From: Streptomyces sp. TLI_146
GTDB taxonomy: Bacteria > Actinomycetota > Actinomycetes > Streptomycetales > Streptomycetaceae
Assembly: GCF_002846415.1 (NCBI RefSeq)
Contig: NZ_PJMX01000001.1
Span: 3,596,001-3,660,000, forward strand
Direction of reading: 5' to 3'
DNA length: 64,000 nucleotides
The translations under genes and the position numbers were made by a program. Shown one piece after another: positions 18,219 through 26,667 of the stretch. Position 1 is the stretch's first letter. Each line of letters begins with the position of its first letter. The notes below the pieces were generated by a model that was not told where the DNA came from, did no database searches, and saw only the letters and a program-made list of their open reading frames with translations.

Positions 18219-19301
18219 GTGCACTGGCCCGCCGTACTGGCCGCCGGACCCCCGTCCGATCCCACCGCTCCGCCGACCACCCCGGTCACCCTCGACGACG
18301 CCCAGAAGTCGGCCACGGAGGCCGCGGGCTGGGTCGAGGAGAACTGGTCGACGTGGCTCGCCATCGGCCTGCGCATCCTCCTCATCGTGATCATCGCGTC
18401 CGTGCTGCGGGTGCTGGTGCGCCGGGCCCTGACCAAGCTCATAGACCGCATGAACCGCAGCGCCCAGGCCGTGGAGGGCACCGCGCTCGGCGGCCTGCTG
18501 GTCAACGCGGAGCGCCGCCGCCAGCGCTCGGAGGCCATCGGCTCGGTCCTGCGCTCGGTGGCGTCCTTCCTGATCATGGGCACCGCGGCCCTGATGGTCC
18601 TGGGCGTCCTCAACATCGACCTGGCGCCGCTGCTCGCCTCGGCGGGTGTCGCGGGTGTGGCGATCGGTTTCGGCGCGCGCAACCTCGTCACGGACTTCCT
18701 CTCCGGCGTCTTCATGATTCTGGAGGACCAGTACGGGGTCGGCGACTCGATCGACGCGGGTGTGGCCTCCGGCGAGGTGGTCGAGGTCGGGCTGCGCGTG
18801 ACGAAGCTGCGCGGCGACAACGGCGAGATCTGGTACGTCCGCAACGGCGAGATCAAGCGCATCGGCAACCTCAGCCAGGGCTGGGCCACGGCGGCCGTCG
18901 ACGTCCAGGTCCGCCCGACGGAGGACCTGGACCGCGTCCGCGCGGCCATCACGGAGGCCGCGGAGTCCATGGCCAAGGACGAGCCGTGGAACGAGCGCCT
19001 GTGGGGTCCCGTCGAGGTCCTCGGCCTCAACGAGGTGCTGCTCGACTCGATGGTGATCCGGGTGTCCGCGAAGACGATGCCGGGCAAGGCGCTGGGCGTG
19101 GAGCGGGAGCTGCGCTGGCGGATCAAGCGCGCCTTGGACGCGGCGGGCATCCGCATCGTGGGGGGTGTGCCGTTGGTGGACCCGGACGCGTCCGCCCCGG
19201 ACCCGTCGGCCTCGGTGGCCGCGCCCTCGGCCCTGAACAACCCGACTTCCCCGCAGTCGCTGGCTGTGGCGCCGATCCCTCCGGGGGGGCTGGCGAAGTA
19301 G
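18219..19301 (+). CDS. mscS: Small-conductance mechanosensitive channel (MscS family)
   Basis: The 360-residue membrane protein has three predicted helices. The first is about residues 46-68 (WLAIGLRILLIVIIASVLRV), the second near 110-130, and the pore helix is in LASAGVAGVAIGFGARNLVTDFLSG. The beta domain follows, with YGVGDSIDAGVASGEVVEVG and WYVRNGEIKRIGNLSQGW. The C-terminal alpha/beta vestibule extends to about residue 320, then a Ser/Pro-rich tail. Such channels release solutes during hypo-osmotic shock. GTG at 18219 has CTGGAGG upstream. Read in the same direction as csnR, but a hairpin and the csnR promoter separate them. Confidence 0.93.
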   Translation: MHWPAVLAAGPPSDPTAPPTTPVTLDDAQKSATEAAGWVEENWSTWLAIGLRILLIVIIASVLRVLVRRALTKLIDRMNRSAQAVEGTALGGLLVNAERRRQRSEAIGSVLRSVASFLIMGTAALMVLGVLNIDLAPLLASAGVAGVAIGFGARNLVTDFLSGVFMILEDQYGVGDSIDAGVASGEVVEVGLRVTKLRGDNGEIWYVRNGEIKRIGNLSQGWATAAVDVQVRPTEDLDRVRAAITEAAESMAKDEPWNERLWGPVEVLGLNEVLLDSMVIRVSAKTMPGKALGVERELRWRIKRALDAAGIRIVGGVPLVDPDASAPDPSASVAAPSALNNPTSPQSLAVAPIPPGGLAK

Positions 19302-19333
19302 TTCGTTCGGCTGCGGGCCGGTTGCGGCTGGTC

Positions 19334-19354
19334 GCGCAGTTCCCCGCGTCCCTT
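19334..19354 (+). repeat. Fragment of the long inverted-repeat family
   Basis: GCGCAGTTCCCCGCGTCCCT matches the inner left arm of the elements at 1890, 7594 and 45990 with one difference. Neither a complementary inner arm nor the outer arms are present, so this is half an element. The preceding TTCGGCTGCGG...GGTTGCGGCTGG is also reminiscent of the family. Confidence 0.6.
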
Positions 19355-19367
19355 GAGGGGTGCGGGC

Positions 19368-19396
19368 CGGCCCCGGTGCTCAGTGCGCCGGGGCCG
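19368..19396 (+). terminator. Hairpin terminator downstream of mscS
   Basis: CGGCCCCGG (19368-19376) and CCGGGGCCG (19388-19396) form a nine-pair stem with an 11-base loop, 67 bp after the mscS stop and 45 bp before the csnR -35 box. Confidence 0.6.
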
Positions 19397-19440
19397 TCGT
19401 GCGTCACGTAACGCTTTGGTAGACCCCCGGGCCCACACCA

Positions 19441-19469
19441 TTGACGCCCCGGTGAACGCCCCCTACCTT
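19441..19469 (+). promoter_or_regulatory. csnR operon promoter
   Basis: TTGACG (19441-19446), a 17-bp spacer, then TACCTT (19464-19469) is a good -35/-10 pair. The start of transcription should fall near 19476, just ahead of the palindromic operator at 19482. Confidence 0.6.
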
Positions 19470-19481
19470 CACTGCATCCGA

Positions 19482-19496
19482 TAGGAAACTTTCCTA
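19482..19496. promoter_or_regulatory. Probable CsnR operator
   Basis: TAGGAAA-C-TTTCCTA is a perfect seven-base-arm palindrome in otherwise GC-rich DNA. It lies about 12-27 bp past the -10 box and 46 bp before the csnR start, so a bound repressor would block early transcription. ROK repressors bind palindromes of this size, and CsnR is known to repress its own operon. Confidence 0.7.
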
Positions 19497-19542
19497 ACAG
19501 TGGGTTGGGGAAGCCGAGACGTGAAGGGCAGGTGCAGCCGTC

Positions 19543-20868
19543 GTGGCCGGTACTACCCCCGGAACGCCGCGCGTACTCCGCGCCATGAACGACCGCGCCG
19601 CCCTCGATCTGCTCCTGGAGCACGGGCCCCTGTCCCGTACCCGGATCGGGAAGCTCACCGGGCTGTCCAAGCCGACCGCCTCCCAGCTGCTCGCGCGGCT
19701 GGAGGCGGCGGGGCTCGTCGTGGCGACCGGGACCACCGAGGGGCGGCCCGGGCCCAACGCCCAGCTGTACGCGGTCAACGCGCGCGCCGCGCACGTCGCC
19801 GGGCTCGATGTGACGCCCGAGCGGATCCGGGCCGCCGTCGCGGACGTCGCCGGGGACGTGGTCGGGGAGTTCGAGGTGCGCACCCCTGGGCGCAGGCCCG
19901 CCGAGTCCGTGGTGCGGCAGGTCACCGACGCGCTCGACGGGGCCGTGAAGGCCGCCGACCTCGTCCGGGGCGATCTGCACCGCGTCGTCATCGGCACGCC
20001 CGGCGCCTTCGACCCCGGCACCGGGCGGCTGCGGTACGCCTCCCATCTGCCCGGCTGGCACTCCCCCACCCTCCTCGACGAGCTCGCGGCGGCGCTGCCG
20101 ATGCCGGTCGAGTACGAGAACGACGTCAACCTCGCGGCCATCGCCGAGCAGCGGCTCGGCGCCGCGCGCGGCCACGAGGACTTCGTGCTGCTGTGGAACG
20201 AGGGCGGGCTCGGTGCCGCGCTCGTCATCGGCGGGCGGCTGCACCGGGGGTTCACCGGCGGCGCCGGCGAGGTCGGCTTCCTGCCGGTGCCGGGCGCCCC
20301 GCTGGTGCGGCACGTCACCAAGGCGAACTCCGGCGGCTTCCAGGAGCTGGCGGGCGGGCAGGTACTGCCGCGCCTCGCCCGGGAGTTCGGCGTCGCGGAC
20401 ATCCCCGGCGGCACGTCCATCGAGGTCGCCACCGCCCTCGTCGCACGGGCGGCGCAGGCCGTACGGCGGCGGGACGAGGAGGGGAGCGCGGACAGCGGCC
20501 CCGGCGCCCGCAGCGTGCAGGACGGCCCCGGTTCTCCCGACTCCCTGGCCGCCCCCCGCGCCGGGAGCGAGCACGCCGACCCCGACGCCCCCTCCCGCCG
20601 CCTCCTCGAAACCTTCGCCACCGGTCTCGCCACCGGTCTCGCCTCCATGGTCGCCGTGCTCGACCCCGAGCTCGTCGTGCTGTCCGGTGCGCTGATAGCC
20701 GCCGGGGGCGAGCCGCTGCGCGCGCTCGTGCAGCACGAGCTGGGCGAGCTCGCCGCCTCCCGGCCGCGGCTCGTCATCGGCGAGGTGCGCCACCACCCCG
20801 TACTGCGCGGCGCGTTGGAGAGCGCCCTCGCCGCCACCCGCGACGAGGTCTTCGACACCTCGCGCTGA
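19543..20868 (+). CDS. csnR: ROK-family repressor of the chitosan-oligosaccharide operon
   Basis: The 441-residue protein has an N-terminal winged helix (ALDLLLEHGPLSRTRIGKLT, then SKPTASQLLARLEAAGLVVA). A ROK sugar-kinase-like fold follows from about residue 85 (HVAGLDVTPERIRAAVADVA). The segment VIGTPGAFDPGTGRLRYASH and the end LDPELVVLSGALIAAGG are family-typical. The usual ROK zinc-binding cysteine cluster is absent, replaced by GGAGEVGFLPVPGAPL. A low-complexity insert lies near residues 310-350. GTG at 19543 is used. Gene order csnR-E-F-G-H-K matches the described Streptomyces chitosan operon, where CsnR represses and glucosamine oligosaccharides induce. The symbol rests on that synteny. 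Confidence 0.8.
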   Translation: MAGTTPGTPRVLRAMNDRAALDLLLEHGPLSRTRIGKLTGLSKPTASQLLARLEAAGLVVATGTTEGRPGPNAQLYAVNARAAHVAGLDVTPERIRAAVADVAGDVVGEFEVRTPGRRPAESVVRQVTDALDGAVKAADLVRGDLHRVVIGTPGAFDPGTGRLRYASHLPGWHSPTLLDELAAALPMPVEYENDVNLAAIAEQRLGAARGHEDFVLLWNEGGLGAALVIGGRLHRGFTGGAGEVGFLPVPGAPLVRHVTKANSGGFQELAGGQVLPRLAREFGVADIPGGTSIEVATALVARAAQAVRRRDEEGSADSGPGARSVQDGPGSPDSLAAPRAGSEHADPDAPSRRLLETFATGLATGLASMVAVLDPELVVLSGALIAAGGEPLRALVQHELGELAASRPRLVIGEVRHHPVLRGALESALAATRDEVFDTSR

Positions 20869-20953
20869 TCCCTCCGCACACAAGAGCCGACCCCCTCCGC
20901 ACGCGAGAACCGCACATCCCCGTTCGTCCGCCCCCGCCCCGGGAGACTTCGCC

Positions 20954-22318
20954 ATGTCCGGAAACAGCCGAATCAGCCAAAGCAACCCAAGCCGCCGCCG
21001 CTCGGCCGCCGCGCTCGCCGTGACCGCCTCCATCGCCCTCTTCGCCTCCGCCTGTACGGGCCAGAGCAACTCCGCCGCGACGGACGACGCCTCCAAGGAG
21101 ACGACGATCACCTTCTGGCACGGGTGGAGCGCCCCGGAGGAGGTCAAGGCGATCCAGGCCAACGTGGACGCCTTCCAGAAGGCGCACCCCAACATCCATG
21201 TGAAGGTCGTCGGCAACATCAACGACGACAAGATCAACCAGGCGCTGCGCGCGGGCGGTTCGAACGCGCCGGACGTCGTCTCCTCCTTCACCACCAACAA
21301 CGTCGGCAAGTTCTGCTCGTCCAAGGCCTTCGTCGACCTCGCCCCTTTCCTGAAGAAGGACGGGATCGACCCCGCGAAGACCTTCCCGAAGGCGATGAAC
21401 GAGTACACGCAGTTCGACGGCAGGCGCTGCACCCTCCCGCTGCTCGGCGACGCCTACGCGCTCTACTACAACAAGGACGCCTTCAAGGCCGCCGGGATCG
21501 CCAACCCGCCCAGGACGTGGGGCGAGTTCGCGGCCGACGCCAAGAAGCTGACCAAGGCCAAGGGCGACTCGTACGAGCAGCTCGGGTTCATGCCGACCTA
21601 CCACGGCTACGAGTCGACGACCGAGCACTACCTTGCGCAGTGGTCGCCCACGTACTTCGACTCCAGCGGCAAGTCGAACATCGCCAAGGACCCGGCCTTC
21701 GCCAAGGGGCTCGCCTTCCAGAAGCAGCTGGTGGACGACCTCGGCGGGTTCCAGAAGCTGGAGAAGTTCCGGTCCGGCTTCGGCGACGAGTTCGGCGCCA
21801 AGCACCCCTTCCACCTGGGCCAGGTCGCCATGCAGCTGGACGGCGAGTGGCGGCTTGGCATGGCCGAGGACACCAAGCCGAAGTTCGAGATCGGGGTGGC
21901 GCCGCTGCCCGTACCGGACGACCAGGCCGCGACCTACGGCAAGGGGTACATCACCGGCACCATCGCGGGGATCGCCGCCACCTCGGCCAAGCAGAACGCC
22001 GCCTGGGAGCTGGTGAAGTACATGACGACCAACACCGAAGCGGTCGTGAACTTCGCCAACGCCATCCACAACGTGCCCTCCACGCTCGACGCGCTGAAGT
22101 CCCCGAACCTCAAGTACGACCCGCGCTTCAAGACGTTCCTGGACATCGCGCAGAACCCGGCCTCGACCACCAGCCCGGCCTCCGTCAACGGCGGCCAGTA
22201 CCTGGTGTCGGTCCAGAACCTCGGCTACGACGTCGAGAAGGGCAAGCAGGGCGACATCAAGGCCGGTCTGGAGAAGACCGCCAAGGAGATCGACACCGCG
22301 ATCGACCAGGCCAGGTAG
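20954..22318 (+). CDS. csnE: ABC sugar-binding lipoprotein (glucosamine oligosaccharides)
   Basis: The 454-residue extracellular solute-binding protein (family 1) has a twin-Arg-rich n-region (SRRRS). The hydrophobic core ends LFASAC with lipidation on Cys34; the -3 position is Ala, not the commoner Leu, but acceptable. The mature part starts TTITFWHGWSAPEEVKAIQA, typical of oligosaccharide binders. The C-terminal half has GKGYITGTIAGIAATSAKQN and a helix-turn-helix-like NTEAVVNFANAIHNVPST. ATG at 20954 has GGGAG upstream. It lies 85 bp after csnR and 7 bp before the first permease. Its substrate is assigned from the operon context. Confidence 0.85.
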   Translation: MSGNSRISQSNPSRRRSAAALAVTASIALFASACTGQSNSAATDDASKETTITFWHGWSAPEEVKAIQANVDAFQKAHPNIHVKVVGNINDDKINQALRAGGSNAPDVVSSFTTNNVGKFCSSKAFVDLAPFLKKDGIDPAKTFPKAMNEYTQFDGRRCTLPLLGDAYALYYNKDAFKAAGIANPPRTWGEFAADAKKLTKAKGDSYEQLGFMPTYHGYESTTEHYLAQWSPTYFDSSGKSNIAKDPAFAKGLAFQKQLVDDLGGFQKLEKFRSGFGDEFGAKHPFHLGQVAMQLDGEWRLGMAEDTKPKFEIGVAPLPVPDDQAATYGKGYITGTIAGIAATSAKQNAAWELVKYMTTNTEAVVNFANAIHNVPSTLDALKSPNLKYDPRFKTFLDIAQNPASTTSPASVNGGQYLVSVQNLGYDVEKGKQGDIKAGLEKTAKEIDTAIDQAR

Positions 22319-22325
22319 GCCGGGA

Positions 22326-23267
22326 ATGACCGCGTACACACTGCGCGCCAAGCGCCGCCGGGCGGCGCTGCGGACGACCGCCTTCATGTCCCCCTGGCTG
22401 ATCGGCTTCGGCGTCTTCTTCGCCTACCCGCTGATCTCCACGGTCTACTTCTCCTTCACGCACTACGACGGGTTCGCGGACCCCACCTTCAACGGGCTCA
22501 AGAACTGGTCGTACGTCTTCAACGACTACCCGCTGTTCTGGCCCGCGCTGCGCAACACGCTGTGGCTGGTGGTGGTCATGGTGACCTGCCGGGTCGCCTT
22601 CGGGCTCGGCATCGGGCTGCTCATCACCAAGATCAAGACGGGTACCGGGGTCTTCCGGACGCTCTTCTACCTGCCCTACCTGGCGCCGCCGGTCGCCGCC
22701 ACGCTCGCCTTCGTCTTCCTGCTCAACCCCGGTACGGGACCGGTCAACTCGGTCCTGTCCGACCTCGGGATACCGGCGCCGGACTGGTTCACCGACCCCG
22801 CCTGGTCCAAGCCCGCGCTGACCATGCTCGCGGTGTGGGGCGTCGGCGACCTGATGGTGATCTTCATGGCCGCGCTGCTCGACGTACCGAAGGAGCAGTA
22901 CGAGGCCGCCGAGCTGGACGGGGCCTCGTCCTGGCAGCGGTTCCGGTTCGTGACGCTGCCGAACATCTCGCCCATCGTGATGTTCGCGGTGGTCACCGGG
23001 ATCATCCAGACGATGCAGTACTACACCCAGCCGCTGGTGGCCGGGAAGGTCGCCTCGGGGGTCATCGGCAGCTCCGGGCAGCAGTTCGAGCCCGGCTACC
23101 CGGACAAGTCCACGCTGACCCTGCCGCAGCTGGTGTACAACCTCGGCTTCCAGCGCTTCGACTACGGCTCCGCCTGTGTGGTCGCCCTGGTCCTCTTCGC
23201 CCTCTCCATGGCCTTCACCGCGCTTCTGATGCGGCGCCGTGGCGGACTGATCCAGGCAGGTGACTAG
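22326..23267 (+). CDS. csnF: ABC sugar transporter permease 1
   Basis: The 313-residue inner-membrane permease of the MalF type has six predicted helices, with an N-terminal helix after a basic leader (LRAKRRRAALRTT). The EAA loop that docks to the ATPase is EQYEAAELDGASSWQRFRFV, near residue 200. The start is ATG at 22326, seven bases after csnE. It pairs with csnG to form the membrane channel. No ATPase gene is in the operon, so it probably works with a shared ATPase such as MsiK. Confidence 0.88.
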   Translation: MTAYTLRAKRRRAALRTTAFMSPWLIGFGVFFAYPLISTVYFSFTHYDGFADPTFNGLKNWSYVFNDYPLFWPALRNTLWLVVVMVTCRVAFGLGIGLLITKIKTGTGVFRTLFYLPYLAPPVAATLAFVFLLNPGTGPVNSVLSDLGIPAPDWFTDPAWSKPALTMLAVWGVGDLMVIFMAALLDVPKEQYEAAELDGASSWQRFRFVTLPNISPIVMFAVVTGIIQTMQYYTQPLVAGKVASGVIGSSGQQFEPGYPDKSTLTLPQLVYNLGFQRFDYGSACVVALVLFALSMAFTALLMRRRGGLIQAGD

Positions 23268-23271
23268 GCCG

Positions 23272-24162
23272 ATGGCCGAGATGACGTACGCGCTGGACGC
23301 CCCGGTGGCGGCCACCTCGGCGGCCCGCGTCGCGCGCCGCAAGGCGCTGCTGCACTGGATCGGCGTGCACGCCCTGGGCGTGGCGGCGGCGCTCTTCTTC
23401 GTGCTGCCGTTCGTGTTCATCGTGCTCACCTCGCTGATGGACAACCAGCAGACGCTGACCCGCGACCTGATCCCCGACCACTGGCAGTGGTCCAACTACA
23501 AGAAGGTGTGGGACACCCCGGGCTTCTTGACCTGGTGGCGCAACACCCTGCTCTACGCGGGGCTCGGCACCGTCCTGACCGTGGTGTCCTCGGTCCCCGT
23601 CGCCTACGCGCTCGCCAAGTTCCGCTTCCGCGGCCGCAATCTGTCGATGATGCTGGTCATCTCGATGATGATGCTGCCGCCGCAGGTGATCATCATCCCG
23701 ATGTACCTGTTCTGGGCGAAGCAGCTCGACCTGTCCGGCACGCTCTGGCCGCTGATCGTCCCGATGGCGTTCGGCGACGCGTTCTCCATCTTCCTGCTGC
23801 GACAGTTCCTGATGACCATCCCGAACGAGTACCTGGACGCCGCCAAGGTCGACGGCTGCGGGGAGCTGCGCACCCTGCTGCGGGTCGTGCTGCCGATGGC
23901 CAAACCGGGGATCGCCGCCGTCGCGCTCTTCCAGTTCTTCTACGCCTGGAACGACTACTTCGGGCCGCAGATCTACGCCTCGGAGAACCCGGGCGCCTGG
24001 ACCCTCTCGTACGGCCTGGAGTCCTTCAAGGGCGCGCACCACACCGACTGGAACCTGACCATGGCCGCGACCGTGCTGGTCATGGCCCCCGTGATCCTCG
24101 TGTTCTTCTTCGCGCAGAAGGCGTTCGTCGAGGGTGTCACGCTCACCGGAGTGAAGGGTTAG
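23272..24162 (+). CDS. csnG: ABC sugar transporter permease 2
   Basis: The 296-residue MalG-type permease has six predicted helices. Its EAA loop is NEYLDAAKVDGCGELRTLLR near residue 190. ATG at 23272, four bases after the csnF stop, is preferred; an in-frame GTG at 23260 would overlap csnF and add four residues. It forms the second half of the channel with csnF. It lies four bases before csnH, so the genes are tightly coupled. Confidence 0.88.
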   Translation: MAEMTYALDAPVAATSAARVARRKALLHWIGVHALGVAAALFFVLPFVFIVLTSLMDNQQTLTRDLIPDHWQWSNYKKVWDTPGFLTWWRNTLLYAGLGTVLTVVSSVPVAYALAKFRFRGRNLSMMLVISMMMLPPQVIIIPMYLFWAKQLDLSGTLWPLIVPMAFGDAFSIFLLRQFLMTIPNEYLDAAKVDGCGELRTLLRVVLPMAKPGIAAVALFQFFYAWNDYFGPQIYASENPGAWTLSYGLESFKGAHHTDWNLTMAATVLVMAPVILVFFFAQKAFVEGVTLTGVKG

Positions 24163-24166
24163 AGAA

Positions 24167-25432
24167 ATGAAGCTCACCGTGGTCGGCGGGGGATCGACCT
24201 ACACCCCCGAACTCATCGACGGATTCGCCCGGTTGCGCGACACGCTGCCCATCGAGGAGCTGGTCCTGGTCGACCCGGCGGCCGACCGGCTCGACCTGGT
24301 CGGCGGCCTCGCCCGGCGCATCTTCGCCAAGCAGGGCCACCCGGGCCGCATCACCACCACCTCCGACCTGGACGCGGGCGTGCAGGGCGCGGACGCGGTC
24401 CTGCTCCAGCTGCGCGTCGGCGGCCAGGCGGCCCGCGAGCGCGACGAGACATGGCCGCTGGAGTGCGGCTGCGTCGGCCAGGAGACCACCGGCGCGGGCG
24501 GCCTGGCCAAGGCGCTGCGGACCGTCCCGGTGGTCCTGGACATCGCGGAGCGGGTGCGGCGCACCAACCCGGACGCCTGGATCATCGACTTCACCAACCC
24601 GGTGGGCATCGTCACGCGCGCGCTGCTCCAGGCCGGCCACAAGGCGGTCGGGCTCTGCAACGTCGCCATCGGCTTCCAGCGCAAGTTCGCCGCGCTGCTC
24701 GGCGTCGCCCCGGGCGAAGTGCACCTGGACCACGTCGGCCTCAACCACCTCACCTGGGAGCTCGGGGTGCGCCTGGGCGGCCCCGACGGGGCGAACGTGC
24801 TGCCGAAGCTGCTCGCCGAGCACGGGGACGCGGTGGCGGACGACCTGCACCTGCCCCGGCAGGTCCTGGACCGGCTCGGCGTCGTCCCTTCGTACTATCT
24901 GCGCTACTACTACGCGCACGACGAGGTCGTACGGGAGCTGGGCAGCAAGCCGTCCCGCGCGGCGGAAGTCGCCGAGATGGAGCGGCGGTTGCTGAAGATG
25001 TACGGGGACCCGGCGCTGGACGAGAAGCCGGAGCTGCTCGCCGAGCGGGGCGGCGCCTTCTACTCGGAGGCGGCCGTGGACCTGGCCGCCTCGCTCCTTG
25101 GCAACGGGGGAAGCCCGGTGCAGGTCGTCAACACGTACAACAACGGCACCCTGCCGTTCCTGGCCGACGACGCGGTCATCGAGGTGCAGGCGCGGGTGGA
25201 CGCGAGCGGGGCGGTCCCGCTGGCCGTGCCGGACCTGGACCCGCTGTACGCGGGGCTGATCGCGCACGTCACCGCGTATGAGGACCTGGCCCTGGAGGCC
25301 GCGCTGCGCGGCGGCCGCGACCGGGTGTTCCGGGCGCTCCTCGCCCACCCGCTGGTCGGCCAGTACGAGCACGCCGAGGGCCTCACCGACCGGCTGATCG
25401 CGCACAACCGGGAGCACCTCGCGTGGGCATGA
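24167..25432 (+). CDS. csnH: GH4 glycosidase (NAD- and metal-dependent)
   Basis: The 421-residue cytoplasmic enzyme begins MKLTVVGGGSTYTPELIDGF, the Rossmann NAD site of GH4. GH4 hydrolyses by an oxidation-elimination route with NAD and Mn. The metal-binding cysteine is near residue 164 (GLCNVAIGFQ), with its histidine partner in LDHVGLNHLTWELG. The segment LQLRVGGQAARERDE and IDFTNPVGIVTRAL are also family features. Annotation pipelines call these 6-phospho-beta-glucosidases, but no phosphotransferase system is here. Action on imported glucosamine oligosaccharides is inferred from the csn operon. The gene overlaps csnK by four bases. Confidence 0.85.
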   Translation: MKLTVVGGGSTYTPELIDGFARLRDTLPIEELVLVDPAADRLDLVGGLARRIFAKQGHPGRITTTSDLDAGVQGADAVLLQLRVGGQAARERDETWPLECGCVGQETTGAGGLAKALRTVPVVLDIAERVRRTNPDAWIIDFTNPVGIVTRALLQAGHKAVGLCNVAIGFQRKFAALLGVAPGEVHLDHVGLNHLTWELGVRLGGPDGANVLPKLLAEHGDAVADDLHLPRQVLDRLGVVPSYYLRYYYAHDEVVRELGSKPSRAAEVAEMERRLLKMYGDPALDEKPELLAERGGAFYSEAAVDLAASLLGNGGSPVQVVNTYNNGTLPFLADDAVIEVQARVDASGAVPLAVPDLDPLYAGLIAHVTAYEDLALEAALRGGRDRVFRALLAHPLVGQYEHAEGLTDRLIAHNREHLAWA

Positions 25433-26403
25433 GCGTGCTGGCGATCGACGCGGGCAACAGCAAGACCGACGCCGCCCTGATCGGCCCGGACGGCACGGTC
25501 CTGGGCACGGCCAGGGGCGGCGGCTTCCGGCCGCCCGCCGTGGGCGTCGAGACGGCGGTGGACGCCCTGGCGGACGCGGTCGTACGGGCCTGGGAGGCGG
25601 CCGGGAACACCGGTCCGGTGGCCGTCGACCACGTCTCGGCGTGTCTGGCCAACGCCGATCTGCCCGTGGAGGAGCGCCAGTTGGCCCGGGCGCTGACCGC
25701 CCGGGGCTGGGGCGGCACGGTCAAGGTGTACAACGACACCTTCGCGATCCTGCGGGCCGGGCTGCCGAGCGGCGCCGAACCGCGCGGGGTCGCGGTGGTG
25801 TGCGGGGCGGGGATCAACTGCGTCGGCATGACGCCGGACGGCCGCACCGCCCGCTTCCCCGCGCTCGGCAAGATCTCCGGGGACTGGGGCGGGGGCGGCG
25901 GACTCGCCGAGGAGGCCCTGTGGTTCGCCGCGCGGGCCGAGGACGGGCGGGGCGGGCCCACCGCGCTGGCGCGGGCGCTGCCGGAGCACTTCGGACTGCC
26001 GTCGGTGTACGCGCTGATCGAGGCGCTCCACCTGGAGCACGTGGCGCCCGCCCGCCGCCACGAGCTGGCGCCGGTGCTCTTCGCGGTCGCGGCGGCCGGG
26101 GACCCGGTGGCCCGCTCCCTGGTGGACCGCCAGGCCGAGGAGATCGTGGCGCTGGCCGTGGTCGCCCTGGAGCGCCTGGACCTGCTGGACGAGGAGACGC
26201 CGGTCCTGCTCGGCGGCAGCGTCCTGGCCGCCCGCCATCCGCAACTGGACGACGGCGTACGGACGTTGCTGGCCGCGCGGGCCCCCAAGGCGGTCCCGCT
26301 GGTGGTGGCGGCCTCGCCGGTGCTGGGGGCGGGGCTGCTCGGCCTTGACGCGGTGGGGGCCTCGGCGGAGGTGTTCGCGAGGCTGCGCGGGCAGTACGCG
26401 TAA
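25429..26403 (+). CDS. csnK: BadF/BadG-type sugar kinase (glucosamine or GlcNAc kinase)
   Basis: The 324-residue protein belongs to the N-acetylglucosamine-kinase/BadF ATPase fold. The phosphate-1 loop is LAIDAGNSKTDAALIG at residues 4-19. The second phosphate region is GVAVVCGAGINCVGM, and the adenosine region is VLLGGSVLAARHP. It probably phosphorylates glucosamine released by csnH, feeding aminosugar metabolism. The start ATG overlaps the csnH stop (ATGA). It is the last gene of the operon. No clear hairpin follows, only GC-rich tandem repeats. Confidence 0.82.
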   Translation: MSVLAIDAGNSKTDAALIGPDGTVLGTARGGGFRPPAVGVETAVDALADAVVRAWEAAGNTGPVAVDHVSACLANADLPVEERQLARALTARGWGGTVKVYNDTFAILRAGLPSGAEPRGVAVVCGAGINCVGMTPDGRTARFPALGKISGDWGGGGGLAEEALWFAARAEDGRGGPTALARALPEHFGLPSVYALIEALHLEHVAPARRHELAPVLFAVAAAGDPVARSLVDRQAEEIVALAVVALERLDLLDEETPVLLGGSVLAARHPQLDDGVRTLLAARAPKAVPLVVAASPVLGAGLLGLDAVGASAEVFARLRGQYA

Positions 26404-26667
26404 GCATCGGGGGCGGGGCGCGCGCAGGCGCGGCGGGGGTTGCGCGCGTAGGCGCGGGGGGTGGTGCGCCTGGATGCGCGGGCGGCGCCGTCGCATCGGT
26501 TCGCGCCGAGTGGAACCGATCCGATCCCAGCGGCGTATACATGGTGGGGAGGCAGCGGGGGCAGGGGCGGAGCAAGCGGGTAACAAGATCAGGTCAACCC
26601 TTGTGTGGTGGCTGGTCCCTGCGTCCATACTGCTGGCCAGGCACTCGGTGACCAAGGGGGAGGTCAA
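26404..26667. other. Intergenic region with degenerate 24-bp repeats and an inverted repeat
   Basis: Two 24-bp units (26418-26441 and 26442-26465) share about 20 positions, and a weaker third ends at 26489. Then ATCGGTTC (26495-26502) and GAACCGAT (26513-26520) form an eight-base-arm inverted repeat. The promoter of the sensor-kinase island must lie here. TTGTGT (26601) with CATACT (26626) is a possible pair, but its 19-bp spacing is poor. No gene is seen. Confidence 0.5.
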
